From Allopusillimonas lactea (GTDB taxonomy: Bacteria; Pseudomonadota; Gammaproteobacteria; Burkholderiales; Burkholderiaceae_B), in the NCBI RefSeq assembly GCF_021653995.1, contig NZ_JAJJOZ010000005.1, positions 124,001 through 188,000 of the forward strand: a DNA stretch of 64,000 bases, written 5' to 3'. Each line of letters opens with the position of its first letter. Within the stretch, counting starts at the first letter, position 1. This document shows, one piece after another, positions 1-8,738 of the stretch. The notes beneath the pieces are model-generated. The model had not been told where the DNA came from and searched no databases. It saw nothing but the letters and a program-made list of their open reading frames with translations. The translations under genes and the position numbers were made by a program.

Positions 1-3000
1 AGGTTGTGCTCGCGCGCGTTGACGATATCGATGCTGTGCATGCCCGCGCGCCGCCGCCGCATTACGCTCTGCAAGGGTGTGCCGGCTGTGTCGGCATACT
101 CGTGCACGGGTTCGGCGAGCGCGCGCGCTTGCTGCGACTTGTCTTCATAGACGATGGCGGTGGTGTACTCGGCCAGCGCGCGGCCGGTATGCGAGCCGGG
201 GTTGTGCATCAGTTCGCCTGGCGTACCTGCGCCGATCAGTGCGCCGCCCTGGTCGCCCCCTTCGGGGCCCAAGTCGATCAGCCAATCCGCCGCGCGTATC
301 ACATCCAGGTTGTGTTCGATCACCAGCAGCGAATGGCCGGCCCCCAGCAATTTGCGGAAGGCGCGCATCAGTTTGGCCACGTCGTCGAAGTGCAGGCCGG
401 TGGTAGGCTCGTCAAACAGGAACAGGCTGCCCTTTTTGGCCACCTTGGCCGACGAGATGCCGCTGCGCGCCGCAGCGGCCAAGTGCCCGGCCAGCTTGAG
501 GCGCTGCGCTTCGCCGCCAGACAGCGTGGGTACGGGCTGGCCCAGGCGCACGTACTCCAGGCCCACGTCGGCCAGGGGCGCCAGCGCCCACTGCACGTCA
601 CGCAGGCCCTGGAAAAATTCCAGCGCCTCGGTCACCGTCATCTCCAGCACCTCGTCAATCGACGCGCTGCGACCCAGATGCTCCACGCGCACTTCGAGAA
701 TCTCGGGCCGGAAGCGCTTTCCGTCGCAGTCCGGGCAGCGCAGATAGACGTCGGACAGAAACTGCATTTCCACATGCTCGAAGCCCGTGCCGCCGCAGGT
801 TGGGCAGCGCCCGTCACCGGTGTTGAAACTGAACGTGCCGGGCGTATAGCCGCGTTCTTTCGAGACGGTGGCGTTGGCGAACAGTTTGCGGATGGGGTCG
901 AACGCACCCACATAACTCGCCGGATTGGATCGGGCCGTCTTGCCGATCGGCGTCTGGTCCACCATCACCACGTCGGCGAGCTGTTCCGCGCCCAGCAGGC
1001 GGTCGAAGGCGCCCGGCGCCTCGGTTGGCCGGCCTTGCAGCTTGAGCATCGCGGGGTAGAGAACATCCTGGATCAGTGTCGACTTGCCCGATCCCGACAC
1101 GCCGGTTATACACACCAGCCGCCCGAGCGGTATCGAGACGGAGATATTCTTGAGATTGTTGGCACGCACCCCTTCCAGCAGCAGGCGCGGCGTGCTGGCA
1201 GAAACGGGCATGGGGCGCGGCGCTTCCACGCGCAGGCGGCCGCCCAGATAATTGCCAGTGAGCGTGTCGGCATTGCGCAGTTGCTCGGGCGTGCCATCGA
1301 ACACGATGCGACCACCGCGCTCGCCCGGCCCTGGGCCGATGTCCATGATGCGGTCGGCCGCGATCATCACCTGCGGATCGTGTTCTACCACGACCAGCGT
1401 ATTGCCGTTGGCGCGCAAGCGGTGCATGGCTTCCACTACACGGTGCATGTCACGCGGGTGCAGGCCGATAGAGGGTTCGTCCAGCACGAACAGTGTGTTT
1501 ACCAGCGAGGTGCCCAGCGCCGTGGTGAGGTTGATGCGCTGCACTTCGCCGCCCGACAGGGTGCGGCTCTGGCGGTCGAGCGACAGATAGCCCAGGCCGA
1601 CGTCACAGAGGAACTTCAGCCGCGTGCGTACTTCGGTGAGCAGCAGGTCCAGCGCAGCGTCGAGTGCGGCTCCAAACGTAATGTCGGTAAAGTAGTCGCG
1701 CACACGGCTGATGGGCAGTCGCATCAGGTCGTGGATGCCCAGGCCGGGCAGGGCATTGAGCTGCTCGCGTGTCCAGTCGGCGTGCACGGGCATGAAGCGC
1801 GGGTAGCTGCCTGCGGCATTCGCGTCATCGCCTGCGTCTTCCTGTGCTGCGGTGGCGTCGCCCAATCGCCAGAGCGTGGCATCGGGCTTGAGGCGCGAGC
1901 CGCCGCAGGTGGGGCAGGGCGTATAGCTGCGGTATTTGGACAGCAGTACGCGTACATGCATTTTGTAGGCGCGCGATTCCAGCCAATCGAAAAAACGCTG
2001 TGCGCCGTACCATTGGGTTTTCCAGGCTTGCGGGCCGCCTTTCCAGTCGGGCGTGCCGCCGATCACCCATTGCTTTTCATCGTGGCTCAGGTCTTTCCAG
2101 GGCGTGTCCAGGCGCACGCCCGCCTTGGGTGCATAGCGTTCGAGTTCGTCCTGGCATTCTTTGTAGCTGGCGGTCTGCCAAGGCTTGATGGCACCCTGGC
2201 GCAAGGTCTTGGTTTCGTCCGGAACCACCAGGCCGTAATCGATCCCCATCACGCGTCCGAATCCGCGGCACGACTCACAGGCACCCAGCGGCGAATTAAA
2301 GGAAAACGTGCTGGGCAGCGGCGTGGTGTATTCAATGTCGCAGTGCGCGCAATGCAGGCGATTGCTGAAGCGCCACACTGTTTCGTCGGCGTCGACGCCC
2401 GTGCCCGCTCCAGTACCTGCACCGGAATGTGTGCTGTCCCCCGAACTATTGACGGAGCCTGAGCCAACCGCCAGCGGTGCGTCGCCGCGCGCTTGCGCGG
2501 AGTCGGCGGGCGGTGCATCGGGGATCACGTAGATGGAGATATGCCCGTCGCCCTGCTTGAGCGCAGTGTCCAAGGCCTCCATTACCCGTTCGGGCTCGGC
2601 CGAGCTGTAGCGGAAGCGATCCTGGATGACGTGCAGCACGCGGAGCTTTTCAGCCTTGGGCGTCTTGGCCTTGGCTTTGCCTTTACCCTTTGGTGTGGGC
2701 GGCGTCTGTAGCCGCGTTTCCTCATGATGGATGCGCGTGTAGCCCTGCTGGTCCAGGAAGCCACGCACTTCCTCCTCGGTGAAGTTGGCCGGGATGACGA
2801 CCGGAAAGGTAATCACCAGGCGTGGGTCGCCGGGTTGGCTGCGCGTCGCGATCTGCTGCTGGATACTTTGCGCGTTGTCCCGCTGCACGCGGCGGCCGCA
2901 GCAGCGGCAGTACAGCCGGCCCAGCCTTGCATAAAGCAGCTTGAGGTGGTCGTTCAGCTCCGTCATCGTGCCCACGGTGCTGCGCGAATTGCGCACCGGA

Positions 3001-3269
3001 TTGACCTGGTCGATGGCGATGGCCGGCAATATGCCTTCGATACGCTCGACCTGGGGCTTGTCCATGCGGTCGAGAAACTGCCGCGCATAGGGGGAGAATG
3101 TTTCAACGTAGCGGCGCTGGCCTTCGGCGTATAAGGTATCGAAGGCCAGCGAGCTTTTGCCTGACCCCGACACGCCGGTGATCACCAGCAATTGGCCGGT
3201 ATTGATATCGACATCGAGGTTCTTGAGGTTGTTCTGGCGGGCGCCAACAATACGGATCTGGGAGGTCAT
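1..3269 (-). CDS. uvrA: Double-length excinuclease ABC subunit A (partial, runs off left edge)
   Basis: This is the damage-recognition ATPase of nucleotide excision repair. The frame opens at the ATG at 3269 and has no stop before base 1, giving about 1,089 visible codons. Walker A GVSGSGKSS lies at residues 32-40, followed by a C-rich patch near 121 (CRCC), paired CxxC zinc motifs, signature LSGGEVQR with DEPSIGLH, a second Walker A GVSGSGKST near residue 722, zinc motifs CPTCGGTGF and CPDCDGKRF, and LSGGEAQR with DEPTTGLHF. Standard UvrA ends at roughly 940-970 residues. Here the frame continues through an Arg-rich linker to MHSIDIVNAREHNL from residue 1077, which looks like the N-terminus of another UvrA. 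I therefore call it the double-length form known in some beta- and gammaproteobacteria; the second half is outside the window. I saw no LexA box upstream. Confidence 0.93.
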   Translation of the reverse strand, partial: MTSQIRIVGARQNNLKNLDVDINTGQLLVITGVSGSGKSSLAFDTLYAEGQRRYVETFSPYARQFLDRMDKPQVERIEGILPAIAIDQVNPVRNSRSTVGTMTELNDHLKLLYARLGRLYCRCCGRRVQRDNAQSIQQQIATRSQPGDPRLVITFPVVIPANFTEEEVRGFLDQQGYTRIHHEETRLQTPPTPKGKGKAKAKTPKAEKLRVLHVIQDRFRYSSAEPERVMEALDTALKQGDGHISIYVIPDAPPADSAQARGDAPLAVGSGSVNSSGDSTHSGAGTGAGTGVDADETVWRFSNRLHCAHCDIEYTTPLPSTFSFNSPLGACESCRGFGRVMGIDYGLVVPDETKTLRQGAIKPWQTASYKECQDELERYAPKAGVRLDTPWKDLSHDEKQWVIGGTPDWKGGPQAWKTQWYGAQRFFDWLESRAYKMHVRVLLSKYRSYTPCPTCGGSRLKPDATLWRLGDATAAQEDAGDDANAAGSYPRFMPVHADWTREQLNALPGLGIHDLMRLPISRVRDYFTDITFGAALDAALDLLLTEVRTRLKFLCDVGLGYLSLDRQSRTLSGGEVQRINLTTALGTSLVNTLFVLDEPSIGLHPRDMHRVVEAMHRLRANGNTLVVVEHDPQVMIAADRIMDIGPGPGERGGRIVFDGTPEQLRNADTLTGNYLGGRLRVEAPRPMPVSASTPRLLLEGVRANNLKNISVSIPLGRLVCITGVSGSGKSTLIQDVLYPAMLKLQGRPTEAPGAFDRLLGAEQLADVVMVDQTPIGKTARSNPASYVGAFDPIRKLFANATVSKERGYTPGTFSFNTGDGRCPTCGGTGFEHVEMQFLSDVYLRCPDCDGKRFRPEILEVRVEHLGRSASIDEVLEMTVTEALEFFQGLRDVQWALAPLADVGLEYVRLGQPVPTLSGGEAQRLKLAGHLAAAARSGISSAKVAKKGSLFLFDEPTTGLHFDDVAKLMRAFRKLLGAGHSLLVIEHNLDVIRAADWLIDLGPEGGDQGGALIGAGTPGELMHNPGSHTGRALAEYTTAIVYEDKSQQARALAEPVHEYADTAGTPLQSVMRRRRAGMHSIDIVNAREHN

Positions 3270-3525
3270 GGCGTAATCATAATCTTTCTGTCGCTACTGT
3301 TAGTAGGTGATGAACCGCCGCCCCGTACACCCCGCAACGATGCGCCAGCCCTGCGCTGCCATTACCGGCACCGCGTCGGTTGGCCATGTGTACGGGAAAC
3401 CACGTTGCCCTTTGGTATGCGGGCGATTTTGTGTGTTCGGGTATTTTCAAGGTAAAATGCCAGGTTTAGTGGATTTTTACGGGCCTGCACCTTCGCCGGC
3501 CTGGCACGCAGACCGGAGATTCAAC

Positions 3526-3654
3526 ATGGCAGAAATCAAACGCAACCGCCGCAACACCCTCGAACGCCGTTGCCTGGGCAAGGCCTTCAAGCGCCTGTTC
3601 GTCAACTCGCCCAAGGGTGTGTTCAAAATGCTCGAAAAGGTAAAGCGCGCCTGA
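3526..3654 (+). CDS. Small highly basic protein, 42 aa, unknown function
   Basis: This short gene starts at ATG 3526 behind a good ribosome-binding site (GGAGA, 6 nt upstream) and stops at 3654. It has 14 Lys/Arg and only 3 Glu in 42 residues, one Cys, and could form an amphipathic helix (for example KAFKRLFVN). It stands alone between uvrA (divergent) and a glycosyltransferase, and a strong intrinsic terminator follows at 3726-3760. That unit structure supports a real gene. The frame is open upstream to 3307, but no ribosome-binding site supports the longer form. I do not recognise the family. It is not ribosomal protein S21, although size and charge suggest RNA or membrane binding. The function is unknown. 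Confidence 0.6.
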   Translation: MAEIKRNRRNTLERRCLGKAFKRLFVNSPKGVFKMLEKVKRA

Positions 3655-3725
3655 GCATGTCGGCCTCATGCGGCGTATGGCGCCGCATCGCGCAGCCGCG
3701 TTATGTTTCCTGATGTAACGTTGGC

Positions 3726-3760
3726 AAAAAATCCGCAGCAATCGCAGCTGCGGATTTTTT
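3726..3760 (+). terminator. Intrinsic terminator after the 42-aa gene
   Basis: The stem ATCCGCAG (3731-3738) pairs with CTGCGGAT (3748-3755). A-tract and T-tract flanks extend it, ending in eight T. It could act in both directions. Confidence 0.85.
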
Positions 3761-3899
3761 TTGTCCTATCATCGGGTCGTCGGCGCGTTACGGTCCTGCT
3801 TTAGGCCATTTGCCGGCGTCCGCAATGGCTACTGATGTGATGGCGTACTGTTTTCCTGCTCTATATACCTATAACGTACAAGATAAGAAAGATAAGACT

Positions 3900-4832
3900 A
3901 TGTCAGGCTGGCGTCATTTGTTTTCGGTGATCACGCCCACCTACAACCGGGCACATACGCTGGAGCGCGTCTATCTATCGCTGCGTGAGCAATCCTACCA
4001 GGACTTCGAATGGGTCATCATCGATGATGGCTCGACCGACGACACGCGCGAGCGGGTTGCGGTCTGGCAGCAGGAAGCAAGCTTCCCGATCTATTACGCC
4101 TGGCAGGTCAACCAGCACAAGAAGACTGCTTTCAACCGCGGCATCGAGCGCGCCAGCGGCGAACTGGTGGTGGTCGTGGACAGCGATGACAGCCTGGACG
4201 CCAACGCGTTGTACAGCATGGCCACTGCATGGAAGGAAATCCCGGTGGGCGAACGCGACCGTTATGTGGCGATTACAGGCCTGTGCGCGCGGCCCGACGG
4301 GCATATCGTGGGCGATATGTTTCCACAGGATATCTTTGATGCCACCTCGCTGGACATGACCTTCAAATATGACGTGCGGGGCGAGAAATTCGGCTGCCTG
4401 CGCACCGATGTGCTGCGCCAGTTTCCATTTCCCGAAGAAATCGAGGGGTTTGTGCCTGAAAGCCTGGTGTGGCGGGCCATCGCCCGTGCCGGCTACCTTA
4501 CGCGTTTCGTGAACCAGGTGTTCAGGGTGTATCACCACAGCGCGGACTCGCTGTCCGCCCAGGGCAGGCAAAGCCAACAGCATGCGATGGGTATGTGGCT
4601 GCTGGCGCGCGACACGGTGGTCGAGTGCCTGCCGTGGTTTCGCTATAAGCCCCAGGCCTTCTTGATGGCGGCCGCGCGCTATACGCGTTTTGCACTGCAT
4701 ATGCGCCATACACGCCGGCCGCCGCCGGACGGCTACGATCTGCACGGAATGGGAGCCAGGCTGCTGGTGGCCGCGATGTGGCCGGTGGGGGTGCTGCTGT
4801 ATGTGCGCGACCGTGCACGCGCCGCGCGCTAA
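3900..4832 (+). CDS. Family 2 glycosyltransferase
   Basis: A cytoplasmic GT-A fold glycosyltransferase (310 aa from ATG 3900) that would move a sugar from a nucleotide donor to an unknown acceptor. The N-terminus has the typical SVITPTYNRA strand, followed by WVIIDDGSTDDT (nucleotide binding) and VVVDSDDS near residue 90 (DxD-type metal site). The C-terminal third is rich in Trp, Arg and aromatic residues and ends in a hydrophobic segment (LLVAAMWPVGVLLYV), perhaps a membrane anchor. The frame stays open upstream to 3810. I prefer 3900 because family similarity begins right after it, though the ribosome-binding site is weak. It is a single gene with no cell-wall or LPS cluster beside it, so the acceptor cannot be guessed. 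Confidence 0.88.
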   Translation: MSGWRHLFSVITPTYNRAHTLERVYLSLREQSYQDFEWVIIDDGSTDDTRERVAVWQQEASFPIYYAWQVNQHKKTAFNRGIERASGELVVVVDSDDSLDANALYSMATAWKEIPVGERDRYVAITGLCARPDGHIVGDMFPQDIFDATSLDMTFKYDVRGEKFGCLRTDVLRQFPFPEEIEGFVPESLVWRAIARAGYLTRFVNQVFRVYHHSADSLSAQGRQSQQHAMGMWLLARDTVVECLPWFRYKPQAFLMAAARYTRFALHMRHTRRPPPDGYDLHGMGARLLVAAMWPVGVLLYVRDRARAAR

Positions 4833-4944
4833 AGGGGCGATGTTGCCCGCTCGCGCCTGGCTGTGCGTGGGGTGCGGCGCGAAGCTACACCCCGAACCCT
4901 GAGCCTCGGGCCCGGAAGGGGCCAGGCGGGGATCAGGTGCTCAC

Positions 4945-5433
4945 TCAATACTGTGTGCCCGGATCGTCTGGCGGATCTGGCTCCTCGTCGTCGTCATCAT
5001 CGTCGTCATCGTCGGGTTGGATGAGATCTTCGTTCATGACGAAGGGCAGGATATCCTGCAAATTATTGGTCCAGGCAACTTCGTCGCCCGCTTGGTCGAC
5101 CTTGATGTAGCGGGCGTCTTCGAGGTCGGAAAGCTGGATGGCCCAAAGATATTCGCAGGTGTAGGTTTCGTTGCCGGCGTCGGGCAGGCCGCCGTGGTGG
5201 CCAAGCAGCCGGGCATTTTTGCCGCCGGCCTCGACGGTGACGTAGTCGGCCGGGTCGTCCTGCACGTCGAGTGGGACGGCAAACAGCACCCACTCGTAGC
5301 CGGTTTCGTCGGGCTCCATGACTTCGGCAAGCACCGGCTTGCCCATATAGGCGCTCAGCGCGTCGGCCGTCTGCCCGAGCAGTTCGAGCTCTTCGGGCGT
5401 GAAGACCAGGGGGGAGTTGTCAGTGGCGGCCAT
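4945..5433 (-). CDS. Conserved acidic protein with poly-Asp tail, unknown function
   Basis: A soluble protein of 162 aa with no signal peptide or membrane segment. The body (residues 1-135) looks globular, with several aromatic residues and motifs such as FTPEELELLGQ and YIKVDQAGDEVAW. From about residue 140 the chain has nine consecutive Asp, then Glu and Pro-rich sequence. The DNA there is a run of GAC/GAT triplets (4989-5015), a microsatellite that could change length by slippage. It is convergent with the glycosyltransferase and divergent from ettA. I do not recognise a domain; a metal- or protein-binding role for the tail is only a guess. Confidence 0.7.
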   Translation of the reverse strand: MAATDNSPLVFTPEELELLGQTADALSAYMGKPVLAEVMEPDETGYEWVLFAVPLDVQDDPADYVTVEAGGKNARLLGHHGGLPDAGNETYTCEYLWAIQLSDLEDARYIKVDQAGDEVAWTNNLQDILPFVMNEDLIQPDDDDDDDDDEEPDPPDDPGTQY

Positions 5434-5632
5434 GGCAATATCGGTGCGGGTCGTATTGCCGACATTCTACACGGCGCGCCAGCGGCGCCGGTGGTTTTGC
5501 GGCCAGATTGCAGCCCGATCGCAGCCGGCACATTCAAGTTTTGCGGCCCAGTCGCCGGGCCCGGGCTTAATTTACGTTCCCGGCCTACAATCAGTGGTTT
5601 GTCGTCCACCTCTTTGATTGAACCGGTTTGCA

Positions 5633-7306
5633 ATGGCCCAATACGTATATTCCATGCATCGCGTCGGCAAAATCGTGCCGCCCAAGCGGCAGATCCTGCG
5701 CGATATCTCGCTGTCTTTCTTTCCTGGCGCCAAAATCGGCGTGTTGGGCCTGAATGGTTCGGGCAAATCCACCCTGCTCAAGATCATGGCGGGTGTCGAC
5801 AAGGAAATCGAAGGCGAAGCCGTGCCCATGGCCGGCATCAAAATCGGCTATCTGCCGCAAGAGCCGCAGCTCAACGCCGAGCACACCGTGCGCCAAGCGG
5901 TCGAAGAAGGCCTGGGCGACGTCTTTGCCGCTCGCAAGCGTCTGGATGAAGTGTATGCGGCCTATGCCGAACCGGATGCCGATTTTGACCAGCTCGCCGC
6001 CGAGCAGGCCGAGTTGGAGGCCACCATTGCCGCCGCCGCGTCCAGCGGCGCCGACGACATCGACCACCAGATGGAGATTGCCGCCGACGCACTTCGCCTG
6101 CCGCCCTGGGATGCCGTCATCGGCCCGTTGTCAGGGGGCGAAAAGCGTCGCGTGGCGCTGTGCCGCCTGCTGCTGTCCAAACCCGACATGCTGCTTCTGG
6201 ATGAACCCACCAACCACCTGGATGCCGAAAGCGTCGAGTGGCTCGAAGTCTTCCTGCGCAAGTTCCCGGGCACGGTAGTGGCGGTGACCCACGACCGTTA
6301 CTTCCTTGATAACGCGGCAGAGTGGATTCTCGAACTCGACCGCGGCCATGGCATCCCCTGGAAGGGCAACTACAGCTCCTGGCTCGAGCAGAAAGAAGAC
6401 CGTCTCAAGCAGGAAGAGGCGTCCGAGTCAGCCCGCCAGCGCACCATCAAGAAAGAACTGGAATGGGTGCGCCAGAATCCCAAGGGCCGTCAGGCCAAGG
6501 CCAAGGCGCGCCTGGCGCGATTCGAGGAACTGTCCTCTCACGAATACCAGAAGCGCAACGAAACCCAGGAGATTTTCATTCCCGTGGCCGAACGGCTGGG
6601 CAACGAAGTCATCGAGTTCGACAATGTGTCCAAGGGCTATGGCGATCGCCTGCTGATCGACGGGCTCAGCTTCAAGGTGCCGGCGGGCGCCATTGTCGGC
6701 ATCATCGGCCCCAACGGCGCGGGTAAGTCCACGCTGTTCCGCATGATTGCCGGCAAAGAGCAGCCCGATTCAGGCGCCGTCAAGATCGGCCAGACAGTGA
6801 AGCTGGCGTATGTAGACCAGTCGCGCGAGTCCTTGCCCGATGGCAAGACGGTGTTCGATGCCATCTCTGACGGCGCCGACTTGCTTACGGTGGGCCGTTT
6901 CGAGATGGCCTCGCGCGCCTACCTGGGCCGTTTCAACTTCAAGGGGGGCGACCAGAACAAGCAGGTGGGTATGCTCTCAGGCGGTGAGCGCGGGCGCCTG
7001 CACCTGGCCAAAACATTGATTGCCGGCGGCAATGTGCTGCTGCTGGACGAGCCATCCAACGATCTGGACGTCGAAACCCTGCGGGCGCTCGAAGATGCCT
7101 TGCTGGAGTTTGCCGGCTGTGTGATGGTCATCAGCCATGATCGCTGGTTCCTTGATCGTATTGCCACGCATATACTGGCCTTCGAGGGGGATTCCCAGGC
7201 TGTGTTCTTCGACGGCAACTATCAGGAATACGAGGAAGACAAGCGCAAACGCCTGGGCGAAGAGGGCGCCAAGCCCCATCGCCTGCGCTATAAAGCGCTG
7301 AAGTAA
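5633..7306 (+). CDS. ettA: Energy-dependent translational throttle protein EttA (ABC-F)
   Basis: A ribosome-associated ABC-F ATPase (557 aa) that binds the E site and gates entry into the elongation cycle according to ATP/ADP level. ATG 5633 is chosen because the product then begins MAQYVYSMHRVGK, matching the known EttA N-terminus. A TTG 15 bases upstream is in frame but unneeded. There are two nucleotide-binding domains: Walker A GLNGSGKST near residue 40 and GPNGAGKST near 360, signatures LSGGEKRR and LSGGERGR, and Walker B LLLDEPTNHLD and LLLDEPSNDLD. The inter-domain linker carries the basic RQNPKGRQAKAKARLARFEE segment typical of EttA. There are no membrane segments. It is a single gene. 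Confidence 0.97.
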   Translation: MAQYVYSMHRVGKIVPPKRQILRDISLSFFPGAKIGVLGLNGSGKSTLLKIMAGVDKEIEGEAVPMAGIKIGYLPQEPQLNAEHTVRQAVEEGLGDVFAARKRLDEVYAAYAEPDADFDQLAAEQAELEATIAAAASSGADDIDHQMEIAADALRLPPWDAVIGPLSGGEKRRVALCRLLLSKPDMLLLDEPTNHLDAESVEWLEVFLRKFPGTVVAVTHDRYFLDNAAEWILELDRGHGIPWKGNYSSWLEQKEDRLKQEEASESARQRTIKKELEWVRQNPKGRQAKAKARLARFEELSSHEYQKRNETQEIFIPVAERLGNEVIEFDNVSKGYGDRLLIDGLSFKVPAGAIVGIIGPNGAGKSTLFRMIAGKEQPDSGAVKIGQTVKLAYVDQSRESLPDGKTVFDAISDGADLLTVGRFEMASRAYLGRFNFKGGDQNKQVGMLSGGERGRLHLAKTLIAGGNVLLLDEPSNDLDVETLRALEDALLEFAGCVMVISHDRWFLDRIATHILAFEGDSQAVFFDGNYQEYEEDKRKRLGEEGAKPHRLRYKALK

Positions 7307-7476
7307 GCGGGCAACTGCCAGGCTGCCGTGCGTGCCCGGCCATTTGGGCCCAAGGGTCGCCGTGGGGTGCGTGAGGCCGGCATCGCGCTGCCCGGCCGCT
7401 GCTTATCGGCCGGGTCATAGCGGCGGCCCGTTGTGTGTATTGGGCGGCGGCGTCAGCCATAAAGCGGGAGACTAAA

Positions 7477-8019
7477 ATGGGTATTCTGAACGCACACGAT
7501 TCCATGGTCCTGATGGTCGACATGCAGTCGGCGCTGCTGGCCGCCATCCACGATGCCGATGCTCTGGTGGCGCGGGCCGAGCGCCTGCTCAAGGCCGCCC
7601 AGCTGGTGGGTGTACCCGTCATCGCCACCGAGCATTGCGCCGACAAGATCGGGCACACGCATCCGCTGCTCCGGGCGCAGGCCGACCACGTCATCCACAA
7701 GACGCATTTCGATGCCACGCGTGAACACCATTTTCTGCCCGAGATCCCCACCGGACGCCATCATGTGTTGTTGATCGGCACCGAGGCGCATGTGTGCGTG
7801 TTACAAACCGGGCTGGGGCTGGCGCGTCTGGGCCTGAAGCCATACCTGGTCACTGATTGCATCGGCTCGCGCCAGCCGTCGTGCCATGCCGCTGCCTGCG
7901 AGCGGTGGGCCGACAATGGCCTGGAGCGTGTCTGTGCAGAGATGGTGATGTTCGAATGGTTGGTCACGCCCAGCCACCCGCAATTCCGCGATATGCTTGC
8001 GCTGGTCAAGGCGGGTTAG
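7477..8019 (+). CDS. Isochorismatase-family cysteine hydrolase (YcaC-like)
   Basis: A soluble hydrolase of 180 aa in the isochorismatase superfamily, whose members cleave amides or vinyl ethers with an Asp-Lys-Cys triad. The Asp is in VLMVDMQ near residue 15, a Lys occurs in the ADKIGHTHPLL region, and the nucleophile Cys is in GTEAHVCVLQTGLGL near residue 108. The start ATG 7477 has a GGGAG ribosome-binding site 7 nt upstream. Short single-domain YcaC-type members have unclear substrates, so no reaction is assigned. It follows ettA by 170 nt and is probably a separate unit. Confidence 0.9.
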   Translation: MGILNAHDSMVLMVDMQSALLAAIHDADALVARAERLLKAAQLVGVPVIATEHCADKIGHTHPLLRAQADHVIHKTHFDATREHHFLPEIPTGRHHVLLIGTEAHVCVLQTGLGLARLGLKPYLVTDCIGSRQPSCHAAACERWADNGLERVCAEMVMFEWLVTPSHPQFRDMLALVKAG

Positions 8020-8196
8020 GTGGCCGGCGCGTCGCCATCAGCAATTTTCAGGCCTGCGTGATACATCTGTTGCGCCCGCTCACAAGCGCATCCGGGTTTT
8101 GTTTGATTTGGCACCGGCCATTCGGGTAACGTGACGACAACGGCTGGGCGGCGCACGCGATACGCGCCGAGGCCGCATCAGAAGGAGAATCAAGAT

Positions 8197-8424
8197 ATGA
8201 AACTGGCAACGATAAGCAAATTTAGTGCTGTGGGTATTCTGGCTGTAGCGTTGGCAGGCTGCTCGTCCTGGGACAGCATGAGCCATCGCCAGCGTAGCAC
8301 GGTGACGGGTGCCGGTATCGGTGGCCTGGCCGGGGCGGTGCTGACGGGTGGCGGTGTGCTGGGTACGATCGGCGGCGCAGCCGTCGGTGGTGTGATCGGC
8401 GACCAGATCGGCAAGAATCGCTGA
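8197..8424 (+). CDS. Glycine-zipper outer-membrane lipoprotein
   Basis: A 75-aa lipoprotein. The signal peptide ends in the lipobox LAGC (Cys 22), so the mature protein would be acylated and probably reside in the outer membrane. The rest is a Gly-rich segment (GAGIGGLAGAV, GGAAVGGVIGDQIG) with the GxxxG pattern of glycine-zipper 2TM proteins such as OsmB and SlyB. ATG 8197 has a strong GAAGGAGA ribosome-binding site. An intrinsic terminator follows at 8494. OsmB-like proteins respond to envelope or osmotic stress, but no stress-type promoter is evident here. Confidence 0.88.
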   Translation: MKLATISKFSAVGILAVALAGCSSWDSMSHRQRSTVTGAGIGGLAGAVLTGGGVLGTIGGAAVGGVIGDQIGKNR

Positions 8425-8493
8425 TACCCACGCAAGGCACAGGCGCCGCGCCTGTTTCCGCGATGAAACACGCGGCGCACATTATCCGTAGCC

Positions 8494-8524
8494 AAACCGG
8501 CGCCGTTACAACGGCGCCGGTTTT
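8494..8524 (+). terminator. Intrinsic terminator after the lipoprotein gene
   Basis: The stem AACCGGCGCCGTT pairs with ACGGCGCCGGTT around a very short loop and is followed by TTTTCGTTTT. Confidence 0.85.
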
Positions 8525-8609
8525 CGTTTTAACCCCTCGCGCTGTCACCGCGTCCGGGTGCGCAAACAGACGCTGATGCAGCAATACCCAAAACAATCAC
8601 AATAACAAT

Positions 8610-8688
8610 AGCCCGCTGCGCACCACACCTTAAATGTTGGATCGGTGTCCAACTTTTTGGGGTATGGTTCGCAGCGGGCTGTTTTTGT
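8610..8688 (+). terminator. Nested hairpins between the lipoprotein gene and minE
   Basis: Outer arms AGCCCGCTGCG (8610-8620) and CGCAGCGGGCT (8670-8680) are perfect 11-mers followed by GTTTTTGTT. Inside, GTTGGA (8636-8641) pairs with TCCAAC (8648-8653) and is followed by TTTTT. It may terminate the min genes from the other side, or be the 3' end of a small RNA read on the plus strand. Neither is proven. Confidence 0.5.
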
Positions 8689-8738
8689 TGCGGGCTGCGC
8701 AAACGCTGGTGTGTAGACGGGCCTGCGTCAGTCCTGCA

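Noticed and set aside
6..2462. 818-codon plus-strand open frame
   Set aside because: It lies exactly antisense to uvrA and has low-complexity composition. It is a G+C-bias shadow of the real minus-strand gene.
3307..3654. 115-aa version of the small basic protein
   Set aside because: The extra N-terminal 73 codons show no domain and no ribosome-binding site, while the internal ATG at 3526 has one.
3526..3654. Small basic gene as ribosomal protein S21
   Set aside because: Size and charge are similar, but the sequence does not match S21.
7391..7413. GC-rich hairpin between ettA and the isochorismatase gene
   Set aside because: Perfect 8-bp stem but no T-run, so not called a terminator.
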